From: Aureimonas jatrophae
GTDB lineage: Bacteria; Pseudomonadota; Alphaproteobacteria; Rhizobiales; Rhizobiaceae
Reading direction: 5' to 3'
DNA length: 64,000 nt
Assembly (NCBI RefSeq): GCF_900104035.1
Contig: NZ_FNIT01000009.1
Location: forward strand, 61,765-125,764
Below the pieces are notes generated by a model. It was not told the origin of the DNA, made no database searches, and saw nothing but the letters and a program-made list of their open reading frames with translations. Below are positions 1 to 8,328 of this stretch, one piece after another. The position numbers and the translations under genes were made by a program. Numbering within the stretch: position 1 is the first letter of the stretch; every line of letters starts with the position of its first letter.

Positions 1-488
1 GGAACCTGGTCGAAGCCTTCGACCTTGGGGCCGAAACCCTCGAGATACTTGGCCTGCCCGCCGGCCGCGATGGTGGCGAGCGTGCGGCCGTGGAAGGCAC
101 CGGTAAAGGTCACGACGCGAAAGCGCTCGGGCTGCCCCGAGACGTAGTGGTAGCGCCGCGCGGTCTTGATCGCGCATTCCAGCGCTTCCGCGCCGGAGTT
201 GGTGAAGAAGGCCTTGTCGGCGAAGGTCGCGTCCACCAGCCGCTGGCCGAGGCGCCGCTGGTCGGGGATCTCGAAGAGGTTCGAGACGTGCCACAGCTTG
301 CCGGCCTGGTTCGCCAGGGCCTGGGCCAGGTGCGGATGCGCGTGGCCGAGCGAGTTCACCGCGATGCCGCCGGTCAGGTCCAGGTAGCGTCGCCCCTCGG
401 TGTCGATCAGCCAGACGCCCTCGCCTCGCTCGACGCTGAGGTTCGCTCGGGCAAAGGTCGAAAACAGCGGATCGTCGGCCTGGTGCAT
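1..488 (-). CDS. argD: Acetylornithine aminotransferase, N-terminal part (cut by window edge)
   Basis: A PLP-dependent class III aminotransferase of arginine biosynthesis, converting N-acetylglutamate semialdehyde to N-acetylornithine in the cytoplasm. The visible 162 residues start [20 protein letters not shown] and contain the family segments [45 protein letters not shown] and [11 protein letters not shown]. The PLP lysine region and the C-terminus lie beyond position 1. ATG at 486-488 is the natural start by alignment with the family, although no strong Shine-Dalgarno sequence precedes it. In many rhizobia argF follows argD; that cannot be seen here. Confidence 0.9.
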   Translation of the reverse strand, partial: MHQADDPLFSTFARANLSVERGEGVWLIDTEGRRYLDLTGGIAVNSLGHAHPHLAQALANQAGKLWHVSNLFEIPDQRRLGQRLVDATFADKAFFTNSGAEALECAIKTARRYHYVSGQPERFRVVTFTGAFHGRTLATIAAGGQAKYLEGFGPKVEGFDQV

Positions 489-883
489 GACGGGCTTCGG
501 CTTGTGGAGGAACGGGAGGGGCGAGGCTCGCGGCCGTGGTGGCGGATCGAGCGAAAGAACGAGGCCTCAACGGAGCGCGAGACCCGGCTATACCATGGCC
601 GGACCGCGCATTGTCAATCAAGAGCGGCCGCCGGGCCTACGTCCGGGGCCTTCTCTGTCCTGTTGATAAGCGAGCGCGCGGAGGCGCGAAACTGGCCGCA
701 ACCTTGCCTTGCGAAGCGTCAGCACGCTAACAGACTGAGCAACACCCGGCGGGCGTGGCGAACGGCCTTGCGTTTCAAGGCCGAGCCGGGCGGGGGACAT
801 CGCCGTCCCCGACGCTTCCGACGCCCGCATTCCTTTTCGGGCCGCTCCCACGTGCCCGGCAGTTGCAAGGAGTGTTCGACCGC
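489..883. other. Divergent intergenic region between argD and gcrA
   Basis: About 395 bases separate the divergent argD and gcrA starts, so both promoters should lie here. I see no convincing small gene. The end next to gcrA carries a clear ribosome binding site (AAGGAG at 867-872) before the ATG at 884. No unambiguous -35/-10 pair could be picked out. Confidence 0.5.
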
Positions 884-1465
884 ATGAGTTGGACCGACGA
901 ACGGATCGATTCCCTGAAGCGCCTGTGGGGCGACGGGCTGAGTGCCAGCCAGATCGCCTCGCAGCTCGGCGGCGTCAGCCGCAACGCGGTGATCGGCAAG
1001 GTGCACCGCCTGAAGCTCGAAAGCCGCATCAAGCCGCCCGTCGAAACCCTGAAGCGCGAGGCGCTTCTGGAGGGCGCCGCGATGCAGGCCGTGGCGGCAG
1101 CCGAGGTCGCGCCTCCCGCCCCGCCGCCGCTGCCGCGCCTCGTGGTCTCGACGCCGGCCCCGGCGGCTCCCGCCCCCCTGCCCCGCTTCGTCGCCCCCGC
1201 GATCGAGATGCCCGAGCCGGACGGCTCCGCGCTCGGTGCCGTCGCGGAGGTGCAAGCGTCCGCCGGCGTCGTGGAGGCCGCGCCCGCGACGCGCAACCTG
1301 ACGCTGATCCAGCTGTCGGAGCGCACCTGCAAGTGGCCGCTCGGCGATCCGCTCAGCGACGAGTTCCGCTTCTGCGGCAACCACTCGCGCGATGCTTCGC
1401 CCTATTGCGCCTACCACGCGCGCCTGGCCTTCCAGCCGGCTTCCGAGCGACGCCGCGTTCGCTGA
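884..1465 (+). CDS. gcrA: GcrA cell cycle regulator
   Basis: GcrA is an alphaproteobacterial sigma70 cofactor that acts at promoters carrying methylated GANTC sites and couples DNA methylation by CcrM to cell-cycle transcription. The 193-residue protein begins MSWTDERIDSLKRLWGDGLS and has the DNA-binding helix-turn-helix (SASQIASQLGGVSRNAVIGK, about residues 20-40), a proline/alanine-rich middle, and the conserved C-terminal sigma-binding block with CKWPLGDP, FCGN and YCAYH. The ATG at 884 is preceded by AAGGAG at good spacing. The frame stays open further upstream, but the family start and the ribosome binding site favour this ATG. Confidence 0.95.
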   Translation: MSWTDERIDSLKRLWGDGLSASQIASQLGGVSRNAVIGKVHRLKLESRIKPPVETLKREALLEGAAMQAVAAAEVAPPAPPPLPRLVVSTPAPAAPAPLPRFVAPAIEMPEPDGSALGAVAEVQASAGVVEAAPATRNLTLIQLSERTCKWPLGDPLSDEFRFCGNHSRDASPYCAYHARLAFQPASERRRVR

Positions 1466-1528
1466 GGCCGTTGGCAGGGCGGCTCCGGTTCCGCTAGAGG
1501 GGGCTCCAAACACAAGAGGAGCCCGCCC

Positions 1529-1792
1529 GTGAGCGATCCGAAGTCCGTCACGCTGCCCGATCGCCTCGCGATCGATCCCGACAGCCCTTACCACGATGCC
1601 GAGCTCCTCCAGCGCGGCATCGGCATCCGCTTCAAGGGTGCGGAGAAGACCAACGTCGAGGAATACTGTGTCAGCGAGGGCTGGATCCGGGTTGCGGCCG
1701 GCACGGCGCGCGACCGTCACGGCAAGCCGCTCCTCCTGAAGCTGCGCGGCCCCGTCGAGCCCTACATCAAGGACGACGGCGAGGAGGGCTGA
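1529..1792 (+). CDS. DUF3297 family protein
   Basis: A small 87-residue cytoplasmic protein of a conserved proteobacterial family with no established function. It contains the family core SPYHDAELLQRGIGIRFKG followed by KTNVEEYC. There is no signal peptide and no membrane segment. Translation starts at GTG 1529, preceded by AAGAGGA at 1514-1520. It lies 63 bases after gcrA in the same direction and may share its transcript. Function unknown. Confidence 0.85.
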   Translation: MSDPKSVTLPDRLAIDPDSPYHDAELLQRGIGIRFKGAEKTNVEEYCVSEGWIRVAAGTARDRHGKPLLLKLRGPVEPYIKDDGEEG

Positions 1793-1823
1793 GCCCTCCC
1801 CCGCCCCGCGGCCGGCGCGATGC

Positions 1824-3371
1824 TTACGTGATCGCGCCGAGCTGCCAGGGCACGAACTCGTTGTCGCCGTAGTCATAGATCTCGCTTCGGGTGCGCTCGC
1901 CCGAGGCGGTGGCCAGAATCTGCTCGAACATGCGCCGGCCCGCCGCCTCGATCGTCTCGGCACCGGTGACAATGCCGCCGCAGTCGAAGTCCATGTCCTC
2001 GCTCATGTGCTCGAACATGGGCGTGTTGGTCGCGACCTTGATGGTGGGCACCGGCTTCCAGCCCGAGACCGAGCCGCGGCCGGTCGTGAAGACGAGCATG
2101 TTGCAGCCGCCGGCCACCTGCCCCGTCACCGCCACCGGGTCGTAGCCCGGCGTGTCCATGAACACGAAGCCGGGCCGGTCGATCGTCTCGGCATACTCGT
2201 AGACGGCCTCCAGCGGCATCGAGCCGCCCTTGGCCACGGCGCCGAGCGACTTCTCGAGGATCGTCGTCAGCCCGCCGGCCTTGTTGCCGTGCGAGGGGTT
2301 GTTGTTCAGCTCCGCCCCATGGCGCTCGGTGTAGGACTGCCACCATTCGATGCGGTCCATGAGCTTCCGGGCGACGGCCGGCGTCGCGGCGCGGCGCGTC
2401 AGCAGATGCTCGGCGCCATAGATTTCCGGCGTCTCGGCGAGGCACGTCGTGCCGCCATGGCGCACCAGAAGATCCGAGGCGTAGCCAAGCGCCGGATTGG
2501 CCGAGATGCCGGAATAGCCGTCCGAGCCGCCGCATTCGAGCGCGAGCTTCAGCCCCGACAGCGGCTGGGCGGTGCGCTGGGCGGCGTTGGCCTCGGGCAG
2601 CATGCCACGAATGATGGCGACGGCCTCCTCGATCGTACGCCGGGTGCCGCCGCGATCCTGGATCGTCATCGTGCGCAGGCGTGCGCTCTCTTCCAGCCCG
2701 TAGCGGCTCTGGATGAAGGAGATCTGGTTCGACTCGCAGCCGAGCCCGATCATCAGGATGCCCGCGAAGTTCGGATGGCGTGCGTAGCCGGACAGCGTGC
2801 GCGTCAGGTAGTCGTAGGCCTCCGACTTCACCGAGAGCGCGCAGCCCTGCCCGTGGGTCAGCGCCACCACGCCGTCGACGTTCGCAAATCCCTCCAGGCC
2901 GCCCTTGTTGTTGAAGTGGTCGGCGACGGCCTTGGCGACCGTGGCCGAGCAGTTCACCGAGGACACGATGCCGATGTAGTTGCGCGTGCCGACCTGTCCG
3001 TCGGCGCGCGCAAAGCCCTGGAAGGTGCGGCGCTCGGCCTCCGGCAGGAGCGGGGTCGGACGTGCGTCGGCGCAGAACTCGTGCCGGACCGCACTGTCCT
3101 GCATGGCGAGGTTGTGAAGGTGGACATGGTCGCCGGGTGCGATGTCCGCGGTCGCCAGACCGATCACCTGACCGTATTTCAGAACCCGGCCGCCGGCGGG
3201 CACCGCCCGGATCGCGACCTTGTGGCCGCTCGGAATCTCCATTCGCGCCGCGATCGCCTCGACGCCGAGCGGCTCGCCGGGCGCGACCGCGCGGCGCGCG
3301 ACGGCCACGTCATCGTCGGGGTTGAGCACGATCACGGGGGCGGCGTCGGGTCGGGTCAGCATCGCAGGCAC
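1824..3371 (-). CDS. UxaA-family altronate/galactarate-type dehydratase
   Basis: A sugar-acid dehydratase of the UxaA/GarD family, which eliminates water from aldonates or aldarates such as altronate using a metal centre. The 515-residue chain has an N-terminal SAF domain (about residues 10-90, VIVLNPDDDVAVA, GHKVAIRAV, ILKYGQVIG-like) fused to the full catalytic part (GYVGTRNYIG-like VGTRNYIGIVSSVNC, HGQGCAL, LGCE, ECGGSDGYSG, DCGGI). Full-length fused enzymes usually have about this size. Start: GTG 3371 or ATG 3362, nine bases apart; neither has a strong ribosome binding site. No transporter or uronate isomerase sits beside it, so the exact substrate is open. Confidence 0.85.
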   Translation of the reverse strand: MPAMLTRPDAAPVIVLNPDDDVAVARRAVAPGEPLGVEAIAARMEIPSGHKVAIRAVPAGGRVLKYGQVIGLATADIAPGDHVHLHNLAMQDSAVRHEFCADARPTPLLPEAERRTFQGFARADGQVGTRNYIGIVSSVNCSATVAKAVADHFNNKGGLEGFANVDGVVALTHGQGCALSVKSEAYDYLTRTLSGYARHPNFAGILMIGLGCESNQISFIQSRYGLEESARLRTMTIQDRGGTRRTIEEAVAIIRGMLPEANAAQRTAQPLSGLKLALECGGSDGYSGISANPALGYASDLLVRHGGTTCLAETPEIYGAEHLLTRRAATPAVARKLMDRIEWWQSYTERHGAELNNNPSHGNKAGGLTTILEKSLGAVAKGGSMPLEAVYEYAETIDRPGFVFMDTPGYDPVAVTGQVAGGCNMLVFTTGRGSVSGWKPVPTIKVATNTPMFEHMSEDMDFDCGGIVTGAETIEAAGRRMFEQILATASGERTRSEIYDYGDNEFVPWQLGAIT

Positions 3372-3551
3372 TTTCTGGCGAAAAGCCGGATCCTCCCCCG
3401 GCCGGGCGCGCGGTCACCTTCGTGTCGCGGGACTGGCGAAGTCAAGGCCGCAGGTGTCTTCCGCATATGGGTGGCGATCCGGGCGGCACCAAATCGCCGC
3501 AGGCAGCGCCAACGATGGAACCGGAGAAATTCGTTAACGATTGGCAGCCTC

Positions 3552-4355
3552 ATGGCCCAGCTTCCGCTCGGCGGCCTCGCCGCACCCCTTGCTCCCTCGT
3601 CCGCACCGTCCCGGCGCAAGGCGCGCACGCGCGAGCCCGCTCGCCCCGCAGCAGAGCCCGCCGGCGATCCGGAGGCCGCAGTCCGCGCCAAGGCGCTTCT
3701 GGTGCACAAGCGCCTGTGCGCCGAGTACCATTGTCCGATCAGCTACTTCCACAACCTCGACCCGGTGAGCGAACTCGTCTCCTCGCTTCTGTCGCACCGC
3801 ACGCGCAACGCGGACTCGGGCGCGGCCTTCAAGCGGCTGCGCGAGCGGTTTCCCACTTGGGAGGACGTGATCGAGGCGCCCACGGCCGAGGTGGAGGAAG
3901 CCATCCACGGGGTGCGCTGGCCCGAACTCAAGGCGCCGCGCATTCAGGAGATCCTGGCCCAGGTGCTCGCGCGCGTCGGCGACCTCGATCTCGACTTCCT
4001 GGCCGAGATGGGGGTGGATCGGGCGCGCGCGTGGCTGGAGGAACTCTCCGGCATCGGTCCCAAGACCAGCGCGGCCGTTCTGTCCTTCTCGCGCCTCCGC
4101 ATGCCGGCGCTACCGGTCGACAGTCATCATCACCGCGTCGCGCAGCGGCTCGGACTGATCGGCGCCAAGGTGGCGGTCGGTCCCAGCCACACGGTCCTGC
4201 GCGCCCAGCTTCCCGGGGACTGGGACGCGCAGACGCTCTACGACAACCACGAGATCCTGATGCTGCACGGGCAGCGCGTCTGCCACCATCGCGCGCCGCG
4301 CTGCGGAGCCTGCGTTGTGCGCGACATCTGCCCGAGCGCCGACCACGTGGGTTGA
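3552..4355 (+). CDS. Endonuclease III-like HhH-GPD DNA glycosylase
   Basis: A base-excision repair enzyme of the Nth superfamily, 267 residues. After a basic, proline/alanine-rich N-terminal tail (residues 1-40) comes the helical core with VSSLLSHRTRNADS, the helix-hairpin-helix LSGIGPKTSAAVL carrying the catalytic lysine, the VDSHHHRVAQRLGL segment with the catalytic aspartate, and the C-terminal iron-sulfur loop C-x6-C-x2-C-x5-C (CHHRAPRCGACVVRDIC). All key residues for glycosylase/AP lyase activity are present. The basic tail is longer than in E. coli Nth. ATG 3552 is the likely start, but the only nearby GGAG (3523) is rather far away. It is probably distinct from the main Nth of the organism. 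Confidence 0.88.
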   Translation: MAQLPLGGLAAPLAPSSAPSRRKARTREPARPAAEPAGDPEAAVRAKALLVHKRLCAEYHCPISYFHNLDPVSELVSSLLSHRTRNADSGAAFKRLRERFPTWEDVIEAPTAEVEEAIHGVRWPELKAPRIQEILAQVLARVGDLDLDFLAEMGVDRARAWLEELSGIGPKTSAAVLSFSRLRMPALPVDSHHHRVAQRLGLIGAKVAVGPSHTVLRAQLPGDWDAQTLYDNHEILMLHGQRVCHHRAPRCGACVVRDICPSADHVG

Positions 4356-4389
4356 GCGCCACCCCAGGCTCCGAACTCGCCGCTCAAAG

Positions 4390-4650
4390 TCAGAAGAGGA
4401 CGGTGGCTGCGAGGGCGATGGCGCAGAGGAAGACGGCTGGGCGTCGAGCGTGAGCCGAGTGGTCGCCCGTCGTCGGCCGTTCAAACTCCCGACCGTGATC
4501 GCGATGCGGTTGCAGTGCTTGCAGCGTCGCTCGTCGCGTTCGACGGCCGCGCTGCGCGATCTCCGTCCTGGGCCCCGTCGGCGTCGGCGCCGCGAGCAGC
4601 TGGCCGCCATGGTGCCATAGGCAACTCGTTCAGCAGGGCCGCCCCGTATC
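4390..4650 (-). pseudogene. IS5-family transposase C-terminal remnant, frameshifted
   Basis: Read on the minus strand, one frame gives a degraded match to the IS5/IS1031 transposase tail: IAITVGSLNGRRRATTRL aligns with the family segment of the type IExxFGRLKDWRRVATRY. Then the frame shifts and a second frame gives RRPAVFLCAIALAATVLF followed by a stop at 4390-4392, matching the usual end (FLSAIALAATVIFW). No start, catalytic DDE residues or terminal inverted repeats are visible, so this is a dead fragment. It lies directly downstream of a membrane protein that ends abruptly, as if the element once inserted there and then decayed. Confidence 0.6.
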
Positions 4651-4677
4651 GTCGCCCGATGAGGCCTGGCAATCGTC

Positions 4678-5475
4678 CTATGGACGATCCGGCGACCCGT
4701 CCGAGGATCGCAGGGCGCATACGGAGATGCTGCCCAAGCGCCCACGGATGGGCACGGCGCGGGGCGGGGCGAACCTTTCGAGTGTCTCGCGTGGGACGCC
4801 CTGCGCTTGCGCGGCAAGAAACACGGCCTCGCTGACGAGCAGGTCCAGCACCTGCGATTGGTAGCCGACCTCGCTCACGAAATGAGGATCGAGCCAGATC
4901 CGCAACTGGTCCGCTGGCGCGAGATCGGTGTCGACGATGCGGGCGCTACCAACCGTGACGGTGTCCGGCAGCCGGACGGTCCACCAGACGCAGACGCTCC
5001 ATGCGAACGCTGCGCTCATACCCGTCCAGAGCACCAGCAACGGCGACGTCGTCAGCGCCGATCCCATGACATAGAGCGGCAGATACAGGAAGCTGGAGAA
5101 CCGCAGCGCCACCTGCGGCGGCCATTCGTAGTCCGGCAGCAGGTTCGGCGATGCCAGGGTCACGCTGAGGACGACGACGTCGAGGACGATGAGAATGGCG
5201 GCTGGCACACGCCAGAGGGTTGCGGGCAGGCGCGACACGAGACGGTCCACGATCCAGCCCACCAGCACAAGGGCTGCGAAGAATGCCGCATAGGTCAGGG
5301 CCCGTTCGAGCGTCGTGGTCAGGACGAACACGCCGGTCAGAAGCGCAAGAACCGTAGCTCGGACCTTGAGCTGCAGTTGGAAACCGCTGCGCTCGGCGTC
5401 TCGCAGATCCGATATCCAGGACGGATCGGGGCTTTCGGGCGCTCCGTTCCGCGGGATCGGGACGAAGCCGGTCAT
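4678..5475 (-). CDS. Truncated membrane protein resembling the N-terminal half of an adenylate cyclase
   Basis: 265 residues with about six hydrophobic membrane segments between residues 40 and 185 (for example TVLALLTGVFVLTT, YAAFFAALVLVGWIV, AAILIVLDVVVLSVTLA, LVLWTGMSAAFAWSVCVWW). The order WPPQVALRFSSFLYL then LVLWTG then LPDT resembles the membrane sensor half of rhizobial class III adenylate cyclases. No cyclase catalytic domain follows: after about residue 220 the sequence becomes non-descript and stops at 4678, next to the IS5 remnant. Start ATG 5475 has GGAG seven bases upstream. It lies 11 bases after the broken dehydrogenase gene. Cyclase parentage is my inference; it could be another sensor. 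Probably non-functional. Confidence 0.5.
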   Translation of the reverse strand: MTGFVPIPRNGAPESPDPSWISDLRDAERSGFQLQLKVRATVLALLTGVFVLTTTLERALTYAAFFAALVLVGWIVDRLVSRLPATLWRVPAAILIVLDVVVLSVTLASPNLLPDYEWPPQVALRFSSFLYLPLYVMGSALTTSPLLVLWTGMSAAFAWSVCVWWTVRLPDTVTVGSARIVDTDLAPADQLRIWLDPHFVSEVGYQSQVLDLLVSEAVFLAAQAQGVPRETLERFAPPRAVPIRGRLGSISVCALRSSDGSPDRP

Positions 5476-5486
5476 GTCGCGCTCCG

Positions 5487-6053
5487 TCAGTTCGGGTTCA
5501 AAAGGGCATGGGTCTGGGCGTAGGTACCCGTTTGATCCGCAAAGCGCAGCGCCTTCACACGCTCGACCAGGATCTCTCCCTCCGGCGTCTCGCCCCGTTC
5601 CAAGATACCCATGACCTCGTCGACATAGTCGGCGAGCGGCATGGCGTCGGGGTCCGAAAGCGGCCGCCCACCGCCGAGCTCGGTCTGCACGTAGGGAGGC
5701 ACGAGTTCCAGCACCTCGATGCCAACGGCCCGCAGCTGGAAGCACAAGGACTGAGCCCAGGCATGCAGGAATGCCTTCGTGGCGCAGTAGGTCGGGAAGG
5801 TGTGGCGCGGCACGAAGACGAGGCCCGACGTCGTGACGACAATCGTGGCGCTCGAGTTTTGCGCGAGCGTCGGCAGCACGACCTCGTTGAGGTGAAGCAC
5901 GCTCGCGACATTCGTCGCGAGGATCGAGCGCCAGACAGGGGAATTCCGCTCGCCGGGCGTCAGCGTCTCCGGACGCGAGATGCCGGCATTGTTGAAAAAG
6001 ACGTTGAGCTCCGGAAACTCCGCCGCCAGCCGGCGTCGAAGCGCCTCGATCGG
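5487..6053 (-). pseudogene. DltE-like short-chain dehydrogenase, 5' end missing
   Basis: The frame encodes the middle and C-terminal parts of a short-chain dehydrogenase: ELNVFFNNAGISRPETL, ATNVASVLHLNEVVLPTL, the catalytic YCATKAF (Tyr-x3-Lys) and LVPPYVQTELGGG, ending in NPN. The N-terminal Rossmann motif TGxxxGIG and about 50-60 residues are absent. The coding frame runs straight into the TGA that ends the upstream ABC permease (6054-6056), in the same frame. A 136-residue internal ORF from ATG 5900 remains open but lacks the cofactor site. This is a recombination scar rather than a working gene. Confidence 0.65.
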
Positions 6054-7052
6054 TCAGTTCTTCAGGCGCAGCGTGCGGATGCGGTCGAACAGCACCGCGA
6101 GGATGATCGCCCCGCCGATGAAGGTTCCCTGCCAGAAGGCGTTGATGCCGAGCAGCCCGAGGCTGTTGCGGATGACCTCGATCAGCGCCGCGCCGACGAG
6201 CGCACCGGCGGCCGTGCCGATGCCGCCGGCCAGATTGGCGCCGCCGATCACCGCGGCCGCGATGACCTGAAGCTCCATGCCGGCGCCGATATTGGTCGTG
6301 ACGGCGCCGAGCCAACCGGTCTGGATGATGCCCGCGATACCGGCGGCCAGTGCCGAGATCATGTACACGGCAACCTTGATGGGCTTCACCGGCACGCCGG
6401 TGAGGGTTGCGGCGTGCTCGTTGCCGCCGATCGCGTAGACGTATCGCCCGAAGCGCGTCCAGCGCAGGACGTAGCCCGTGATCAGCGCCAGGACGATCAT
6501 GTAGATCACGGGATTGGCGATGCCGAAGACGTAGGCTCCGCCACCCAGTGACAGCAGCGTCTGGTGGTCCGGCCCGAACTCGAACACGACGGTGTTGTTG
6601 GATGCCACCATCGCCAGGCTCCGCGCCACGGACAGCATGCCGAGCGTGACCACGAAGGGCGGAAACCCTAGATAGGCGATCAGGATGCCGTTGAAGGCCC
6701 CGATGGCAAGCGCCGTCGCCAGCGAGGCGGCGATGCCCGTGCCGATCCCGTATCCCGCGTGCATCGTGACGGCGAGCACCATCGAGGCCAGGCACAGCGT
6801 CGAGCCGACCGACAGGTCGATGCCGCCGGAGATGATCACCAGCGTCATCCCGAGCGCCACGATCGCCACGAAGGTCACGTTGCGGGTGATGTTGTAGAGG
6901 TTCTTCGTGGTGGCGAAGCTATCGGTCGCGAACGACAGGAAGAGGCAAGCGCCGATCACGGCGAGCAGCACCCAGAAGGTCTGGCTTCCGATCTGCTGGG
7001 ACAGCCAGCTCCGTTCGCGTTGCTGGATGGTCTGGTCGAGGGTGATGGCCAT
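6054..7052 (-). CDS. Ribose-type sugar ABC transporter permease
   Basis: A 332-residue inner-membrane permease of the RbsC/BPD_transp_2 family. It has eight to ten hydrophobic segments and the family hallmarks ALGMTLVIISGGIDLSVGS (about residues 67-85) and GRYVYAIGGNEHAA (about 205-220), plus a C-terminal FWQGTFIGGAIILAVLFDR. It pairs with the ATPase gene just upstream (45-base gap) and the divergent binding protein at 8329. Its length is normal, so the protein looks complete even though the DNA immediately after its stop codon is a truncated dehydrogenase. The ligand is unknown; this family usually takes pentoses, hexoses or related polyols. Confidence 0.92.
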   Translation of the reverse strand: MAITLDQTIQQRERSWLSQQIGSQTFWVLLAVIGACLFLSFATDSFATTKNLYNITRNVTFVAIVALGMTLVIISGGIDLSVGSTLCLASMVLAVTMHAGYGIGTGIAASLATALAIGAFNGILIAYLGFPPFVVTLGMLSVARSLAMVASNNTVVFEFGPDHQTLLSLGGGAYVFGIANPVIYMIVLALITGYVLRWTRFGRYVYAIGGNEHAATLTGVPVKPIKVAVYMISALAAGIAGIIQTGWLGAVTTNIGAGMELQVIAAAVIGGANLAGGIGTAAGALVGAALIEVIRNSLGLLGINAFWQGTFIGGAIILAVLFDRIRTLRLKN

Positions 7053-7097
7053 GCTTGACGCCCTTGAAGGTTTGCCGCGCGGTCGGGACGGCCGGTT

Positions 7098-7838
7098 TCA
7101 GGCTTCCTGGATCGCGCCCGTGATGAGGCCGGTGACCTCCTCGGGCGAGCTCGAGGCGATCCGCTTATCCGCGACCTTGCGGCCGCGCCGCATCACGATC
7201 ACGCGGTCGGCGACGTCGAACACGTCGGGCATGCGATGGCTGATCAGGACGACAGTGATGCCCTGGTCGCGCAGGCGCCGGATGAGGTTGAGAACCTCCG
7301 CGACCTGCCGCACGGAGATGGCCGCCGTCGGCTCGTCCATGAGCACGATCTTGGCGTCGGACAGGCGCGTTCGCGCGATCGCGACCGCCTGCCGCTGCCC
7401 GCCCGACATCTGACGCACCAGATCGCGCGGTCGCGTTTCCGACTTCAGTTCGGCAAAGAGTTCGCCCGCCCGGCGGTACATGCGGCCGTAGTCGAGGACG
7501 CTGAACGGAAAGATCCCGCGCCGCAGCTCGCGACCCAGAAAGACGTTGGCGGCGGCGCTCAGATTGTTGCAGAGCGCCAGATCCTGATGGACGATCTCGA
7601 TCCCGTGCCGACGCGCATCCACGGGCCGCGTCATGACGAGATCCTTCCCGTCCATGCGGAGCGAGCCTTCGCTCGGCCGGAAGTTGCCGGCGATCATCTT
7701 GGCCAGCGTCGACTTGCCCGCGCCGTTGTCGCCCATCAATCCAACGACCTCGCCCGCTTCCAGTGAGAAGGACACGTCGTTCAACGCCTGGATGGCACCG
7801 AAGTGCTTGGACACCCGGTCGAGCTCAAGAACCGCCAA
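7098..7838 (-). CDS. Sugar ABC transporter ATP-binding protein
   Basis: A single-domain ATPase for the adjacent permease: Walker A GDNGAGKST (about residues 36-44), Q-loop VHQDLAL, signature QMSGGQRQ, Walker B KIVLMDEPTAA and switch ISHRM. I place the start at TTG 7838 because GGGAGG lies nine bases upstream and this gives MAVLELDRVSKHFGAI, the usual family beginning and 246 residues. An ATG at 7955 and a TTG at 7982 are in frame and would add a 39- or 48-residue tail of unusual composition. In contrast to RbsA, only one ATPase domain is present, so it should act as a homodimer. Confidence 0.9.
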   Translation of the reverse strand: MAVLELDRVSKHFGAIQALNDVSFSLEAGEVVGLMGDNGAGKSTLAKMIAGNFRPSEGSLRMDGKDLVMTRPVDARRHGIEIVHQDLALCNNLSAAANVFLGRELRRGIFPFSVLDYGRMYRRAGELFAELKSETRPRDLVRQMSGGQRQAVAIARTRLSDAKIVLMDEPTAAISVRQVAEVLNLIRRLRDQGITVVLISHRMPDVFDVADRVIVMRRGRKVADKRIASSSPEEVTGLITGAIQEA

Positions 7839-8001
7839 AGCCGCACGCCTCCCACCCGCGCGACGCGCTTCAACGCCTGAGGCTACAGGGGCCGGCGTTG
7901 AACGGAGTTCGAGCGGTTCCTCCCATCCCGGTTGATGTCCGGGTCTTTCGCTCATTTGTGCAAACGGCGGGAAGACCGTCAATCCGGCCGATCTTCCAAA
8001 T

Positions 8002-8023
8002 TTCTTGCGGGTACCCGCAAGAA
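8002..8023. promoter_or_regulatory. 22-bp perfect palindrome, candidate operator
   Basis: The half-site TTCTTGCGGGT is followed immediately by its exact reverse complement ACCCGCAAGAA, giving an 11+11 bp palindrome without spacer. It lies between the divergent ATPase gene (start 7838) and binding-protein gene (start 8329), followed by AATATT. Size and symmetry fit a LacI/GalR-type or similar dimeric repressor site. No regulator gene of that family lies next to it in this window. Confidence 0.6.
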
Positions 8024-8328
8024 TATTGACCGCCCGAAGCGGCCCGGCTTAGCTTCCGCTTCGAAACGCAACGATGGAACGCGGATCCAGCAGACCGCAT
8101 CAGATTGGTACCGGAAACGCTCCGGCGCCGGCCAAAACGCGGGTTTGCCGCCTCGGCTGCCTCCTTCGAAACGATCCAACGAATGGGGATGGGGATCGCG
8201 CACGATGCGCCCTCCTTGCATCCGACCATCCGGCCCAACCGCAAGGCTCCTCAGAACGGGCCACGGGCTAACGGGCCGGTTCGCGACGAGCGGCTCATCC
8301 GGGCCGCCGCATGTCTGGGAGGACCATC

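Noticed and set aside
2007..3551. In-frame open extension upstream of the endonuclease III-like gene
   Set aside because: It runs antisense through the UxaA-family gene and has no homology; the glycosylase fold starts only after 3552.
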